Positions 9,901 through 22,695 of a stretch of 64,000 nucleotides of DNA are shown piece by piece. Where the stretch lies: positions 23,066 through 87,065 of the forward strand of contig JASAMV010007337.1 of the NCBI GenBank assembly GCA_030248065.1. The letters are read 5' to 3'. The position numbers and the translations under genes are program-made. The notes beneath the pieces were generated by a model, which was not told where the DNA came from, ran no database searches, and worked only from the letters and a program-made list of their open reading frames with translations. Every line of letters begins with the position of its first letter. Within the stretch, counting starts at the first letter, position 1. This DNA is from Rhynchonema sp. JSB1_4. Its lineage: Eukaryota; Nematoda; Chromadorea; Monhysterida; Xyalidae.

Positions 9901-12900
9901 GCACTGGCAGTCATACATTCGAACACAGTCCATACGTGCACCCGACCCGCACTGTCCAATGCACTCAGTGTGTACTCCGTGCCCGAAACATCACCAGAAC
10001 TGAAGAAGGAATGAATGGGGTATAGGCTACGTTTTGTCTGTGACCAAGGCGATATTTACGGTAAAAGTTTGCAATGCCTGAGCTGGACATAATTAAATTA
10101 CAAGGTTCATAGATGTAGCCTAGAAAAGGTTAGGCTCTGTATCGAGCTTGAACACTGGGATCGGATCGGTGCGGAATTGTTTAAGTGATAACGTGGTGAA
10201 GATCGTTTTACATTGTACTTGTTCCATGCCTATCTAGACCTCAACCAGCGCAAAGCTATCTATTAGCTAGCTGTCTGGGTAACACGTTTGCGTTCATCGG
10301 TATATCTCGAATACCACAAACGAAAAGTTGAGCAGGATGCACCGACCCGACCACCTACAGTATGGCATCCCTTTCCCTGACCTTGTCGATGTGGCCACCA
10401 TAATGACCGGACAATCGCACAGCACAACATTGTCACCAGTAGAAGCTTTGTTGTTGCTGGATAGTGACTCTATGAAGGCCGTTTGGTAGCTGGGACTGAG
10501 AGTGACAATGTCCCTGTCCCTCCAAGGGATTGTCAGGCAAAAGTCGCTGGCATTCGAATCCAGCAGACACCACGTGCACAGACTGCCGTCGTGCTGAATT
10601 ATATGTGCGCAATTTGTCAATGCAAATGCAAAAAATGAAGGAAATGGCGCGTATATGAGCGTAAACTCATTGTATAGTCCAACCACGAACTCATGAGGCG
10701 ACTTTTTTGGCTTGTGCGGATCCAATGATGTTCCGGTTCCACGTATTTCGGAAATGAAAGAAAGAGAAACGCACGTATTTTTTTAAAACACGCTCTCCAC
10801 CTTGATGCGTAACTTCCCTTTTGACTCTCAAAACATTCGTGTGTTGAACAACGTTGCTGTTCGCGTAAGCAAGCGAATAATTGAGGTCAGTCAGCTGGAA
10901 CTTGTCATCATCTCCCTCGGCCAATCTCTTTCTTTTGTTTGCGAAAACACGTGTAACCGGTGCATTTTTGACTCTGGCCAAGCAAGCTTTAAAAAAATCT
11001 CACGACTATACTCGATGTGCGGAACTAACCAGACCCGCAAACACGGTTGTATTTCGCAAAGGGCTGAAGCACACACTGGTCACTCGCTCGGTACAGTAGA
11101 GGCAACTGAAACACTTTTTAACTGAGAACAGATCAGTTACGACGTGAAACATTAGCCAATCAACGTACAAAAGTGGCGTTTTCGAATCGTTGACGTTCCA
11201 GCCGAACAAGAGGCTCGACCCGTTGACCAGCTCAATCGATGACTGCAACATTTTGCTCATAATTTTAGAAATAATAATAAATTTTAATTTTCCAGTCATG
11301 TCAAACCTGTTTTACATGAATCGCCGTTATCATTATCAGGGACTGATCGGGACTGAAGGCCAGTGCTTGAACGCTCGATGCTGAACACAAGATCAAGAGA
11401 AGTCAAACTTGAGAATCGGCATGACTGATTCAACCAGGGGCTGATGCTCATAAAGGATGTTTTGAGGCTGCATGTCTGCTTTGAAGATGATGACTATGAT
11501 TGCGAATGGTGTATATGTAGCTGCTTCCTTTTGATGTCAACCCCCGATTTAAGTCTCGTTGTCATAACCCTTTTCCCTGCTCTCTTCATAGTGACACGAT
11601 CGCTCGACGCCTGATCACTGTGAAGAACACATAATCAAAGTGTGAAATGTATCCGGAGCCGAAATATCGTTGAAAAATATTCACAGTGTAGACAAGGTAT
11701 ACATGGGTACATGTGCGATTCCACGGTTGTTGACTGTCCTGAACCAACCGTCCGCAATCGGTCCAATTCCAAACAGACTGTGTCCCACACTGATCGGTGA
11801 CTTTTTCTGTGTGTCACACTGTACGCCGGTCGATGCCCGTTCCTCCGTCATTAGATCGATCATTAACTGAAACGCGAATCGGATCATTAAGTTGATTTCA
11901 CACCACTACCATGTTTTTCAAGCAGGTTTCATGGCTTTTTACCCCGACCTACTACTTGTATATGTCTCCATAACTTTGAGGGGAACCATAACCATACCGT
12001 CGACTCTGATGAATCGTGTATTATTTCCCATATTGTAGCATAGCACTCGTCGAATCTAAGTTTATACAGAGGAACCAATATTACAAAATGGTTCATACCT
12101 GCGCCGCACTTTTCACAAATCTGCCCAACGAGACCGTATCGCGTGTGCTGAGCACTGATTGCGAGCCCACATCATAACGGGTCCAAGTCGTGTCCCGTCC
12201 AGTGCCGTCCCCACCACCGCTGACTCCTTGTTCGCAGCCGGGCATCTGTGTCCACTTGTGGTCTGAGTCGAGATCGTCCGTCTGTACGTCCGCATCAATG
12301 CGATCGTCACCCGTCTGGGTGTGTGCCTGATTTCGACGGGGGATATATTGGAATATTAGTGTCGTTCGTATAACGTTATTCAATGCACGCAAGATCTCTC
12401 CCATAGGAACAGTCACGTGCGATCAAGGGAGATCCGCTAAAAATCGATTACCAAATTCCAACCAGGCCTATACTTGCGGAAGGAAAAACGTTCAGTATAC
12501 CTGTGCAGCGTTATTCATGCCCGCGGTGGTGTGCCTTGCACTCGCAGCAGCTCTTCTCCCCGCGCTCTTCAGGTCGAATCCCACCAGTTTCACCGTGTCC
12601 ATATCAACCAGTCTGAGGATGTTGACGGCCCGTTTACCAGCCTTCTGACGAGCCCCGAGCGTACGACCATCCATTGGTTGTGATGCGGTGGCAAAGTTGA
12701 TGTGGGACGACGGGCGACGGTGCGAATGGGAATGTAGGGCCTTGTCCTTGTGTGGGGACTGCAGAACGGGTGAGGTCAGATCCGATCTTGTTCACAACTT
12801 CCTTTTTGAACATTCAAAACGACATAAATTGAGAAAAACGAAGAGCAATACCGAATGACACTTTGCCTCATGGAGGGAGATGTGTGAAACTTGTGGTGAC

Positions 12901-14731
12901 TGGTGCGGTTCGATATTGCTCAGAAGATTCAATATTCAAAGCATGATTTTGCAGTGTTACTGACGGTTATGACCAGGTTCAGCTAAGAGTCACAGCATAG
13001 GTCTTCGTCCTTCAAGCCTAAATTACTATTGGGTACAAGTTCGGCTGGCACTAACTCAAGCTGAAAATTTGGTGAAACAAAAAAGTCATAAGACTCGCTT
13101 ACATCAGCATCGGTGTTGGAAACATCATGATGATGTCTGTGATGATGTTTCGATTTCTTTTCATTGTTGTTGCTGTGCTCCCTTTGACCACCACTGGCGG
13201 TGACCGAGCTCGTCATGGACACATTGGCCAATTTGGATGCTTGTGAAACATCAGGTTCCATCTCCTCCTCCTCGCCCTGCTCATCCTCGTCAAAATCGTC
13301 CGAATAGTCCTCGAAGTCGTCCTTGCAAAATCAGGGAAGAATAGACTATAAGTGTGTCATGATTTTGATATTTGATTATAATAGACAAGCTTATGCAGCG
13401 TGTTCCCAGACGCCCAACCTAAATTCACACACCGGTCACCGTCAGTGAGAATGCGCTATGGCCGCACATGACCCCAGAGCACCTATGCCCATGATGACAA
13501 GTTCCATATGACATTGGTGAGCAAGTTTCCATGCGCTCGATATGAACTGTACGCGTTCATGAGCTGCACACAGCAGGTCATTGAACCTAGAACTTTAAAG
13601 TGAACAAGCTCTACAAAAGTACCAACCTCGTAATCATACATTGCAGTCGAGTTCTCCGTGATTTGCTGCCCAGCGAGCAGTTTTTCGTTCTTTTCGATTT
13701 CGCCCCTTACCTCACCCACTGTCTTCGTCTGCGTCATTGTGATTGAAACATCACCTTTACCTTCTTTGTCTGGGCGATGTTTCGAGGACCGGTGAGATTT
13801 ATGATGTTTATTTGACGATTCTCCTTCTTCTTTTTCGTCTCGTCTTTTCTGCTCTTTCGACGACGACCTTTCCTTGTGTTTGTGCCGGTCCTCTTTTTTA
13901 TCTTCCTTATCCTTTGATCTGTGGTGCTTCTTCTCCTTTCTTCGTTCTTCGTCTTTTTCCGCTTTGTTATCTTCCTCTCTTTCTTTGTTGTTGTTCTTGT
14001 CCTTACGATGCTTATTACTGCTTGATTCCCCATCTCGATGCCGACTGCGCGAGCGATGCTTGGAGCTGAAACATCAGGTCGCATAACCACATAATTGAAG
14101 ACTCATCGCGGGCATTATCGTACACCGTACCGAACTCAGCTTGGGCTTTGTGGGAGCACTTTTCCCCGCAAAAGTTAACTTGCCTCTAAACGTCACCCAA
14201 ATTGAGTCACGGTTCCCGCAGTGGGACCATGGCCCGTTCTAAAACGTGGCCAGAAAAGCAACACCAACCTCCGCGAGGTGAGAGTCGGGCAACGGGTGAG
14301 AGGGAAGATAGCTGGTTAGTAGAAGGGGTTGATTTTATACAACTGTGGCAGGCATCCAACTTGGTGATTGGTTCAGTTCAGTCTCGGTTACGTGAATTTT
14401 TTTTGCGTTAATCACGTTTTGAGACCAGCTGATGCAAGTGATTTCCGGGGAGCTGAGTAAGATAGAGAACAATCACGCTGGTCCCAAGTGGGTAGCAACA
14501 GCAGTTAACCTCTAACCAAGGTAAGGAAAAGACGACTCCGATCACCAATTTTGATGCCCATGCCAGTCACGAAGTTTGTGAAATAGTTTGTTGGAAACCC
14601 CAAGAAACGGTTTCTAACGCGCATTATTTGAGACACGGTTTGGCCCATTCCCGCACTCACCGTGACCGTTTCTCTTCACTTTCGGTCTCTTTGCTGGACC
14701 GCCTTTTCTCTGACGACTCTCCAGATGGCAT
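6947..14731 (-). CDS. DYNC2I1: Cytoplasmic dynein 2 intermediate chain 1 (WDR60)
   Basis: Dynein-2 intermediate chain, part of the retrograde intraflagellar transport motor. Exons, 5' to 3': 14661-14731 (ATG), 13627-14065, 13103-13321, 12501-12758, 12099-12326, 11685-11866, 11169-11242, 11030-11105, 10382-10593, 9808-9999, 9571-9695, 9375-9433, 9168-9304, 6947-7097 (TGA). About 800 residues, shorter than the roughly 1,070 of vertebrates. The N-terminal third is Arg/Lys/Glu/Ser-rich, then the acidic block DDFEDYSDDFDEDEQGEEEE typical of WDR60, the motif KRAVNILRLVDMD, the DVQTDDLD...WTQMPG segment, then WD-repeat pieces (VTSVCFSPLRNTTVFAG, SALDSAGRVHVW, SVDLSPFDDGVLLSGSTDAT, IHDQQVINVWDLL). 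Exon phases agree throughout except at 11685/11242, where an acceptor or donor is misplaced, and a short exon before 12758 may be missing. Unusual donors GTTGGT (twice), GTTAGT, GTCAGG and GTCAGC. Confidence 0.9.
7281..7332. repeat. Short perfect hairpin in DYNC2I1 intron
   Basis: GTGTAAACATGAAACATT is followed after about 15 bp by its exact reverse complement. It could be a tiny foldback element or a structured intron segment; nothing else identifies it. Confidence 0.7.
7614..7880. mobile_element. Foldback MITE, family T, copy 1
   Basis: Terminal inverted repeats begin TATAGTAAGTTTCTAATTTC and extend through most of the 267-bp element, ending ...AGAAACTTACTATA, consistent with a TA target duplication (Tc1/mariner type by inference). 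A second copy at 24619-24890 acts as an intron in a gene; a lone end is at 50813-50850. No coding capacity. It abuts the next element directly. Confidence 0.85.
7881..8632. mobile_element. Foldback element with CTGCAGGC-rich 210-bp arms
   Basis: Ends CAGTACCAGCTGCAATTTTT and its complement, flanked by TA on both sides. Arms of about 210 bp (7881-8100 and 8425-8632) are almost perfect inverted copies, densely packed with the palindrome GCCTGCAGGC and variants; the unique centre is about 320 bp with no gene. Being so self-complementary it should extrude or fold strongly. Confidence 0.85.
8695..9059. mobile_element. Foldback MITE with TATAGTGTTTCC ends
   Basis: Inverted ends TATAGTGTTTCCTTTTT / AAAAAGGAAACACTATA, 365 bp, TA-type flanks. 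Some internal inverted similarity; no coding capacity. Third element in the last DYNC2I1 intron. Confidence 0.75.
9776..9802 (+). repeat. (AAC)n microsatellite
   Basis: Nine uninterrupted AAC triplets in a DYNC2I1 intron, immediately downstream, in gene orientation, of the GTGAGT donor of exon 9808-9999. Confidence 0.95.
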
Positions 14732-16256
14732 GTTAATTTTATCGAATCTGGTATTGAAATAATCACTTGGTCAAACACGATAAGTGCCTAGGACATTGTT
14801 GAAAGAAGGCGACCTTTTTGACAAGCTTTGACGATGTGAAAATTGTTTTGTGCGCCCAAGAGTGCTCCATGCGTGTGCTCATGTTTGTGTTATCATCAGT
14901 GCAGTTGCTATGGGCAACAAGCCAGTTGGGTGCGCATGGAAACACTAGCTCCGGCCCAGAGATCGGAAACGGGCCGGGTAAAGTCGGCCAGGCTCGGTCG
15001 TGAAAAGTCCGGCAAGTTTTGGCGTGAGGTCGGCCCGGCCTGGTCGGTCAGCTGTCAAGGGCCACAAAAGCTGAAAAAATCAAAAAGCTAAAAAAATGCG
15101 GGAATTGTCTGCGGAATTCTTCTTTCTTCAAAACGATGACTGGGTGAAAAGGTCTTTGAATGCGCGAAGCGCAAAATTTTTGGTTCAAAAATGGAAGTTT
15201 CCTATAAATTTAGGCGCATTTCCGATCTCTGCTCTGAACAGACAAGGGTGAAACCGTTCTCTTGCATGTTCAGGATAATTCATGTCCACATTATGAACTT
15301 CACACACCACGTCTCATCACAGATTTTATTATGATGCTGTTGCAAGAATTACAAAAATTTTAGAATTATAAATCTGACGATTGATTTTAGGTGGGATTAA
15401 AATATGCACAGAACTTCCACGAAGACAGACAAAATTAATAAAGAAAAATCCGATTTTTGACACGAGCGAAATAATTACCCATAGAATGCTCACCAACCTG
15501 GTGAATGCACTAAATTTGCAGTTAGATCTTAAACCGAAACCTTTGAAGTTAAATTATTGCCGAAAATGCAGATGCAAAACTACAAAACATGGTTAAAATG
15601 GGATCAACGCTACTCGCTGAAGAACTAACGGTGGTGGAAGAGAAGCTATTCACTGATATACATTATTAAATGGTGGTAGGTATTATTTAACAAAACAAAG
15701 AACTTGCCAACTATGTAGCCGTAACGTAAAAGCAGAGCCCATTTCCCATTTTTCGCATAAACTCTACAGATAAAAGGTGCTGCGAGGTTTCCTTTGTAGA
15801 AACATACAATTGAAGTAGCTACATTTCAGACGAATTCGAATCATGCGAAAGTTATGCCACCTGGCACCCGAAGTCTCGCCTCACCCCCAAACTAGCCCAA
15901 AAGCACACACAAATAACATCACGATGATAACAATCGAGGGCAAAAATATAAAAAAACAACAAAACAAAAAAACAATCTCTGCGACTGCGTCCGATTCGGT
16001 GCCTAAATTTGGAACATTTTCTTGTGATCGACTTTTACTTCCATAACGTTTTTGACAGACTTCTATGATCACGAAGCCTGAGTATCTCTCGGAAGCAATC
16101 GCGTGAATGCAACTATAGAGTCAAACATCGTGCCGGTATCAAACTTGCTTGATCACATCGCTTTCACACTCATTTCTTGGATTTATTTGTATCAAGTTCA
16201 ATACCAGCCATCATAATTGTCGGTCGTATCAATATTTCTAATCAACGTATGTCTGT
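14732..16256. other. Intergenic, divergent-family repeat fragment only
   Basis: About 1.5 kb between the start of DYNC2I1 and the stop of LSM12. 14945-15070 contains GGCCGGG-rich sequence resembling the GGGCCGGG MITEs of this window but without clean ends. The rest shows no gene, RNA or repeat I can support. Confidence 0.5.
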
Positions 16257-19200
16257 TCACCCTGAGCTGCCAGTCTTAGATTCAGAGGCTCTGCTGCCAG
16301 CAGATGCTGACTGCGTTGACGGCGGAGGAGCGACTGTTGGCGGTTGAGCAATGCTCGTGCCGTAATTGGCAGCAACAGCACTGGTGCTACTGTTATTATT
16401 GGCAGCAGATTGGGCAACGGACTGCGCTGGTTGGCTACTGCTGCCAGCTGGTGATTGGTCACGTGACGACGTTGATGGGTCCTTGTCTGAGACGGGGGGA
16501 TTGTTGTCGCTAGCTGCTGTTGCGCCCACCGACGACGCGCGACGGGCCTTCTGCTGTTGGTCGTCGGCGTGCTTCTCAATCTGCAACAACACGAATACAT
16601 AATGAAAGAAAGAGCTCCTGTTATGCACAGAATCATAATCAACATTTGCAGGACGCTTTGTTCGCAATTTCGTTTCGGGCGTATTTTGTGATACAGCTGA
16701 CACGCCACTACTTCAGATCAAACACTGTTGTTTAAAATTGGGACTGCAACTTTATCGCAAACTATGGCCCAAACAAAAGTCGACAAAATATGGCCTGCAA
16801 AATAAACACTGCGAAGACAAGCGCCGAACTCACAATTTTGCGAGCGAACGATAACGTATGAGCACCCTTCGAAACATCGATCAGCTGGGCGCAGTCGGCA
16901 GTGTACGGCGGACTGATAATCACTTCGTTCTTCACGCAGATCGAACTGCCTTTCCATCCAACCAGATTTTCGTCAAAGCTGCAAATCACACACGTTCTTG
17001 CTGATTAATTCTCCACTCAGACATTTTACGTGGAAACTTCGTGGCCAGGAAGCCAGAAATTAGCAACTGTTTCAATTTAGTTGAAAAGTCTGGTTTTGCC
17101 TCGCTCGGGCGCAGATCAGATCAGGGTGGTTTTAATGGCATTAGCAAATTTGGAGTTACTGATGCTGAAACGGAGCTTCTATCGGCAAACTTGATGATCG
17201 GTTCGTGCTAATCTCCCTAAAAGTGTATCGCAAGAGCCAACAGGAGTAACCAACGTTTTCTTGAGCGTGCCAAACAAAAGTCGCCCGTCCATACTGACGT
17301 TTGCGGGTGCGATACATCGTTGTTTCGCTTTTTTGGTCTTTTCGAAACGCGCCTTGGCCTGAAAACATGCAAGCCGATTTCTAAACAAGCTCACAAACAC
17401 ATATAAAAACAAATTTCTTTCGGATACTTGACAAATGACAAAAACTAAAATGTTTCAGATTTGATAAAAACGACCAAGCAACCGATTAACTAACAGCGTT
17501 GGGCAAGGCCGACGGCAGATTAGGCACAAAGTCGGGCACGGGCGCGCGCACTTCCTTCACCGATTTGACGCCGTGCAAATTCAGGATCACAATCTCGGAC
17601 GTATCATTCGTCTGACTCGTTTGCGTGCCTGAATCATCAAGGGGAGCTTGAACGTTATTTGGCCCCTGAAATTTGTGCTTATACGACGCAATCAATTTCT
17701 AATACCTTAAATCATGGTAAAACTATTATGTTGTTGTGTGTCTTTGGTGCCGTTCGTCTCTCAAAGACACACAACAACATGATTGCATTACGGCACTGCC
17801 ATCCCGGCAACATCAAAACTTTTATGAGCAAGATACGAAGAACTGGATGAAAATCTTGCACCCAACCATTATTTAGCGCAAATTACACAACGCAAAAAAT
17901 ACAAAGCAGCATGTTCTGGAAGTATTTCATTCTCAAGCCGCCGATCATGGTTACGGTCCCATGACAAAAACAGACATCATTAACCGTAACAAGTCCGAGG
18001 TACAGTGTAGTCCCTGGGGGCAGGGGGTCCCCCCTCTGGTAAAGTATATGCCTCTCAGGTGGTACATTATCCTCTATCTCCCCCTCCGGGTACACTATCT
18101 CCTCCAATTTTTGCTTAAAATAGGCATTTTAGGCCTAAAATGGACATTCTTAGGCCAAAAATGTGTGATTTTTTGGTCAACGTTCTCAAAAGTCGCCAAA
18201 ATACCCTTTTTCTGAAGAATGTTTTTTAAAAAGGGACAAAAATAGGTCAAATTTTCCACCTCAAAAAAGGACTTTTTCTTGAATTTGGGTCTTCCCGCTT
18301 CCCCCGTCGGGGGTACACCCCTCCGAAAAAAAACGGCGGGTCCGCTATCTCCCCATCCGGATCAGGAACTACACTGGGCAGGGATGCCCTTCTATTTATT
18401 TTCTTTGGCATTGATTTCTCGAGGAATAGGCAAGGAACAGCGGAAATGCTGAAGGCACGAAAGAACCGAAGCAATAGCGAGACTGCGTTCCCGCTGTTCT
18501 TTCATTCCGCCACGGAACTGTTTTGCGCAAAACGTTTTATTGGTCCTCGGAACGAGTGTACGCGCACCTTGATTTTCCCACCCCCACCCGGTCTTGTAAC
18601 TATGCTTTCATCACGTAATTTACCTGCATGATATTATGCGTCATTGGAGGGCAATAAAACAAACAAACAAACAAACTATGACGGAAGAAAAAACAAAAAG
18701 AAAGCAAATGTGAAGGTCAACTAACGCAAAGCGAGCACACGCGATTGTCGTTCGAACGTCAAAACCTCGCCCTCGTACGTCTTGTCATGGCAGGTGACGC
18801 ACTGCAATGAAACCAATTATAACATCAAGTTGATGAAGTTGTTTGTTGAATTCAAGGAAATTTTTATTTTTACATGGGCTGATCAGCAAAACAAGCACCA
18901 GAGATTGAACATCGAACCGACCGCACTCATAACTTTCAAGAATTTAGTTTTTTTAAAAGCTAGTAAATTTTCAAATTTAATAGCCTAAAAGCTACCAAAC
19001 ACATTCGAAAAAATGAATTTTAGATGAGTGTTATTCTCTCTGTAATGGTGTTTACAGGGGTTGAATCTTCACTTATTTGCCTGACTGTATCATCAATGAC
19101 TGTGTCAATGGGGTCTTGGGGTCTATTTTTGGGGTTCTGTTTTTTTTCAATAGGTCCAATTTAGTTGTTCTATTTTGGTAGGGGGTTCAATTTTTGAGGG

Positions 19201-19335
19201 GTTTCTGTTCCCGACAATATGGCACCCATTTTGAAAAAATAAACCCTGACCAACCTGCATGGTAGCACCGGTGGGGAAAACATCATTGGACGGCACTTGG
19301 GCGGGGCTTTGCGGTGCGGCGGCGTGATCATTCAT
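16257..19335 (-). CDS. LSM12: LSM12 homolog
   Basis: LSm-type RNA-binding protein; LSM12 family members bind ataxin-2-type partners and mRNA. Exons 5' to 3': 19255-19335, 18726-18801, 17495-17646, 17255-17358, 16834-16978, 16257-16580; every phase agrees, total 882 nt, 293 residues, longer than vertebrate LSM12 (about 195) because of the tail. The LSm half reads CVTCHDKTYEGEVLTFE and VLAL, then ILNLHGVKSVKEV; the anticodon-binding-domain half has KARFEKTKKAKQRC, KNEVIISPPY and FARKIIEKHADDQQQKAR. The C-terminal 85 residues are Ser/Ala/Gln/Pro-rich and low complexity. Start chosen at MNDH, nearest to the family N-terminus; an in-frame ATG six codons upstream is possible. Four of five donors are GTTGGT or GTTAGT. 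Confidence 0.92.
17727..17781. repeat. Perfect 18-bp-arm hairpin in LSM12 intron
   Basis: ATGTTGTTGTGTGTCTTT and its exact complement flank a 19-bp loop, inside LSM12 intron 2. Origin unknown. Confidence 0.75.
18003..18376. mobile_element. hAT-like MITE, family A, copy 1
   Basis: Ends CAGTGTAGTTCCTGG and CAGGAACTACACTG; internal sequence matches the other family A copies (22303-22695, 28113-28478, 39865-40246), with TTTTAGGCCTAAAA palindromes and CTATCTCCCC stretches. No matching 8-bp duplication is left at this site, so it is older or rearranged. Lies in LSM12 intron 2. Confidence 0.85.
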
Positions 19336-20025
19336 CTCCAACAGACCAGTTGTCATTTGAATCGAGAGTATGCAAGACTTTATCAATTGTTGTTCAAAAA
19401 CTGTGTTCACGAAAAATACGAAAATATCGTCTGATTAGGTGGGAACTTCTCCGCTTGTGTATTGACAGCTCTGCAACACAAAAAAATTCGTGAACAACAA
19501 AACGAGTCGAATAAAAACGGGCCACCAGCCATGCCTGAGCTGAGCATCGACTCCAAATAGTAATTTATGTTCGGAATAACTCGATTTTATCGATTTGACT
19601 GAAAACGACGGGCGAACAGCACGACATGCTGTAATATTTTGAAACTTATGCTATTTGCTTTGCAGAACTAGAAATACCACAGCAACCTTATTTTTTACGC
19701 CATATTTTAGTTTAATTGCTTCGTGATTCTCAAAAAACTCAAAAAAAATCTCAAAAAAATTCTCAAAAAAATATTTGGCGATGATTTGATTCTTTTCAAA
19801 ACCTCGATGGAGGAAGGACGCAATCAGTCAGTACTTTGGCTTTGGCAGCAGAAATGAAATCGGCCTTGCAGCTGATAACGCGCTCAAGCCTCGTAATCGT
19901 AAGTTGCGATATCAAGGTGGAGTAACCAATGTTACGATGCACATTACTATCACAATGAATAAGTTTAGTGACTTCAAAGTTGAAATCTTTAGTTTTTTTT
20001 GTCATAGAGCTCAATAACAAACAGT
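19336..20025. other. LSM12 upstream region
   Basis: No gene seen. The LSM12 promoter should lie in the left part. A-rich (CTCAAAAAAA)-type runs at 19735-19775. Confidence 0.4.
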
Positions 20026-20382
20026 CAGAGGTGGGAATCGGGCCGGGCCGGGCCGAGGTTTCCGGCCCGAACGGTCGGGGCGAGCCGGGGTGGCCGGCCC
20101 GAAAATGCCCGACATCAACAAATTTCAATAAAAAATCGTTATTTTTTTAGGCTAAATTTGCCAAAATTTCTCACGATTCTGCAAATCAGTACCGACTTCC
20201 ATTTCCATAATTATCAGGTATTTTTAAACAAAAAAACAGTAATTTTTGCACCAAAAAATTGCTTCAAGATGTTATCAGAAAAAGTCGAGCCGAAAAAATC
20301 GGGCCGGGCCAGGCCGATCCCCGGACCTCGTCGGGCCGGGCCGGGCCGAGATAACGGTAACCCGGCCCGATTCCCACCTCTG
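20026..20382. mobile_element. hAT-like MITE, GGGCCGGG family E, copy 1
   Basis: Ends CAGAGGTGGGAATCGGGCC and GGCCCGATTCCCACCTCTG, with a perfect 8-bp target duplication CAAACAGT (20018-20025 and 20383-20390). The 5'-CAG ends and 8-bp duplication are hAT hallmarks. 357 bp, GC-rich ends and AT-rich middle, no transposase. Confidence 0.92.
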
Positions 20383-20820
20383 CAAACAGTATTATTATTA
20401 TCAATCGTAACTTTGAGGTCAAGGAAATCAGCCAGAGGTCGCAATCGGGCCGGCCCGGGCCGGGCTGCTTTTTTGGGCTTTTGGCTCGGGCCGGACCGGG
20501 CCAGGCACCCCGGCCCGAAGCTTCTGAAGTGACTTATTTTACTGAAAAAGTAGGGATTTTTTTGTCAAAAAGATACTAAAATTTCTGACGGATTCGGCAT
20601 GTAAGTGATCAGTATTGTCTATCTGACGACTTTTTCATGGAAAACAATCAGTGGTGTGGCTACCCAGGCGTGCAATCAACCAACTGTACCACCAGAAAGG
20701 CCCACAGCTAGGCCTGGGCACAATACCACTTTTGACACCCAATACCAATACCCAATACCAATACCGACCCTGTACCAATACCCAATACCAATACCAAATT
20801 GGTGACCCAATACCAATACC

Positions 20821-21272
20821 CAGTGTTGGAGGTACTCTGGAGGGGGGATACCTACTGTACCGCGCTCAGAGAGGGGGGATACCTACTGTACCAGAGCCGA
20901 TGGCCTGGGGGGTTATGTACCTAGGGGGGGGGTTTGGGGGGGTTGGGGCGGGGTTAGGTTTTGGGGTGAAAATTTTTTATGTGTTTATTATGTGTGGAAT
21001 CGTGTGAAAACGTAGTATTTGCGCGCGTAGCGCGCGAATTTCGGGTAATTTGAGGTAAAAACCACTGATTTTGCACTAATTTTGGCCATTTTGGTCAAAA
21101 ATTGGCACTTTTGGGGCAAAATAGGGGGGATACCTCCTGTACCGGGGTGAAAATCGGGGGGATACCTACTGTACCATGCCAAACATCGGGGGGGGGGGGT
21201 ACCTACTGTACCAGGCGAGGGGGGATACCTACTGTACTGGGGGGGGGGCTACCCCCCCCACCTCCAACACTG
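20821..21272. mobile_element. hAT-like MITE, family C, nested in the satellite
   Basis: Ends CAGTGTTGGAGGT and ACCTCCAACACTG; 8-bp duplication CCAATACC (20813-20820 and 21273-21280). 452 bp, with repeated GGGGATACCTACTGTACC units and a GCGCGCGTAGCGCGCG hairpin. Sits inside the left arm of the GGTATTG palindrome. Confidence 0.92.
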
Positions 21273-21300
21273 CCAATACCCAATACCGGGTGAGACCCAA

Positions 21301-21740
21301 TACCGTAAAAACCTAAATAGAAGGGGGGCTCTATTAATTCACTGACCCCATTTTGGGGGGCTCTATTACGGGGGGCTCTATTCCGGGGGGGCCTGTCCTC
21401 TATTAATTCACTGACCCGAACCTGAAAAATTGTTCCCAGAAATACCCCCCAAAAACCCCTAAAAATGGGTTTGAAAGGATGTTTTTCGCTTGTAATCGCA
21501 TTTATGCGTGTCTATTCGTCAATTAGAGGCGTATTATGTGCTCTGAACGAACAACAAACGTGCATAAATGTACCTGTGCACCACTTATCAAGCCTTAATA
21601 CACTACTGTATAGGGGATGTTACTTAAGGGGGGCTCTATTCCGGGGGGGGGCTCTATTAATTCACTGACCCCTTTTTGGGGGGGGCTGTATTACGGGGGG
21701 GCTCTATTCCGGGGGGGGCTGTATTTAGGTTTTTACGGTA
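21301..21740. mobile_element. MITE family B (TACCGTAAAAACCTAAATA ends), copy 1
   Basis: Inverted ends TACCGTAAAAACCTAAATA, 440 bp, TA at each border. Interior has GGGGGGCTCTATT repeats and TTCACTGACCC. Same family at 29263-29705 with a partial tandem copy to 30054; broken ends at 22168 and 23270-23295. Confidence 0.88.
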
Positions 21741-22302
21741 TCCAATACCAATACCCAATACCAGATCAATACTACTGAAGTGCCTGGTATTGGGTTTGGT
21801 ATTGGGTTGGTATTGCTATTGAGTATTGGGTATTGGGTTGGTATTGGTATTGGGTATTGGGTATTGGTCTTAGTATTGGTTTGGTATTGGGTTTTTGGTC
21901 TGGTATTGGGTTGGTATTGGGTTTGGTATTGGTTTGGTATTGGGTTTTGAGTCAGGTATTGGGTTTGGTATTGGTTTGGTATTGGGTTTTTCAGGATTAG
22001 TATTGGGTATTGGTTTTGACCCAATACCTGGGCAAACCCAATACCAATACCAGGCCAGCTTCAATACCAATACCCAATACCAGAATTAGACACTGGTATT
22101 GGTATTGGGTGGTATTGGTATTGGGTATTGTGCCCACCCATACCCACAGCCACAATCGACCTACCTACCATAAAAACCTAAATAGAGCCCCCCTCGGAAT
22201 ATCGATTGAAAATAACACCGGATTTGGAACGCTCTCGCTTATGGGTGGGCACAATACCCAATACCCAATACCAATACCACCCAATAGTAATACCAATACC
22301 AG

Positions 22303-22695
22303 CAGTGTAGTTCCTGGTCCGGAGGGGGATAGCGGACCCCCCGTTTTTTTCGGAGGGGGAGATAGTGTACCCCCGAGGGGGGGGAAGGGGGGGGGGGAAG
22401 ACCCAAATTCGGGAAAAAGTCACTTTTTGAGGTAGAAAATTTGACCTATTTTTGCCCCTTTTTGGAAAAAATTCTTCATAAAAAGGGTATTTTAGCGACT
22501 TTTGAGAACATTGACCTGAAAATCACACATTTTAGGCCTAAAAATGCCCATTTTAGGCCTAAAAATGGCCATTTTAGGCAAAAATTGGGGGAGATAGTGT
22601 ACCCGGAGGGGGAGATAGGGGGATAGTGTACCACCCGAGGGGGAGATAGCGTACCCGAGGGGGGGACCCCCCCCTCCCCCCCAGGAACTACACTG
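22303..22695. mobile_element. hAT-like MITE, family A, copy 2, nested
   Basis: CAGTGTAGTTCCTGG ... CCAGGAACTACACTG with perfect 8-bp duplication AATACCAG (22295-22302, 22696-22703), both made of host satellite sequence. It occupies the centre of the GGTATTG palindrome. Confidence 0.93.

Noticed and set aside
10691..10981. 96-codon minus-strand ORF in DYNC2I1
   Set aside because: It falls between the exons 11030-11105 and 10382-10593, which join directly in phase and by homology; the sequence is duplicated at 765-895, so it is intronic repeat.
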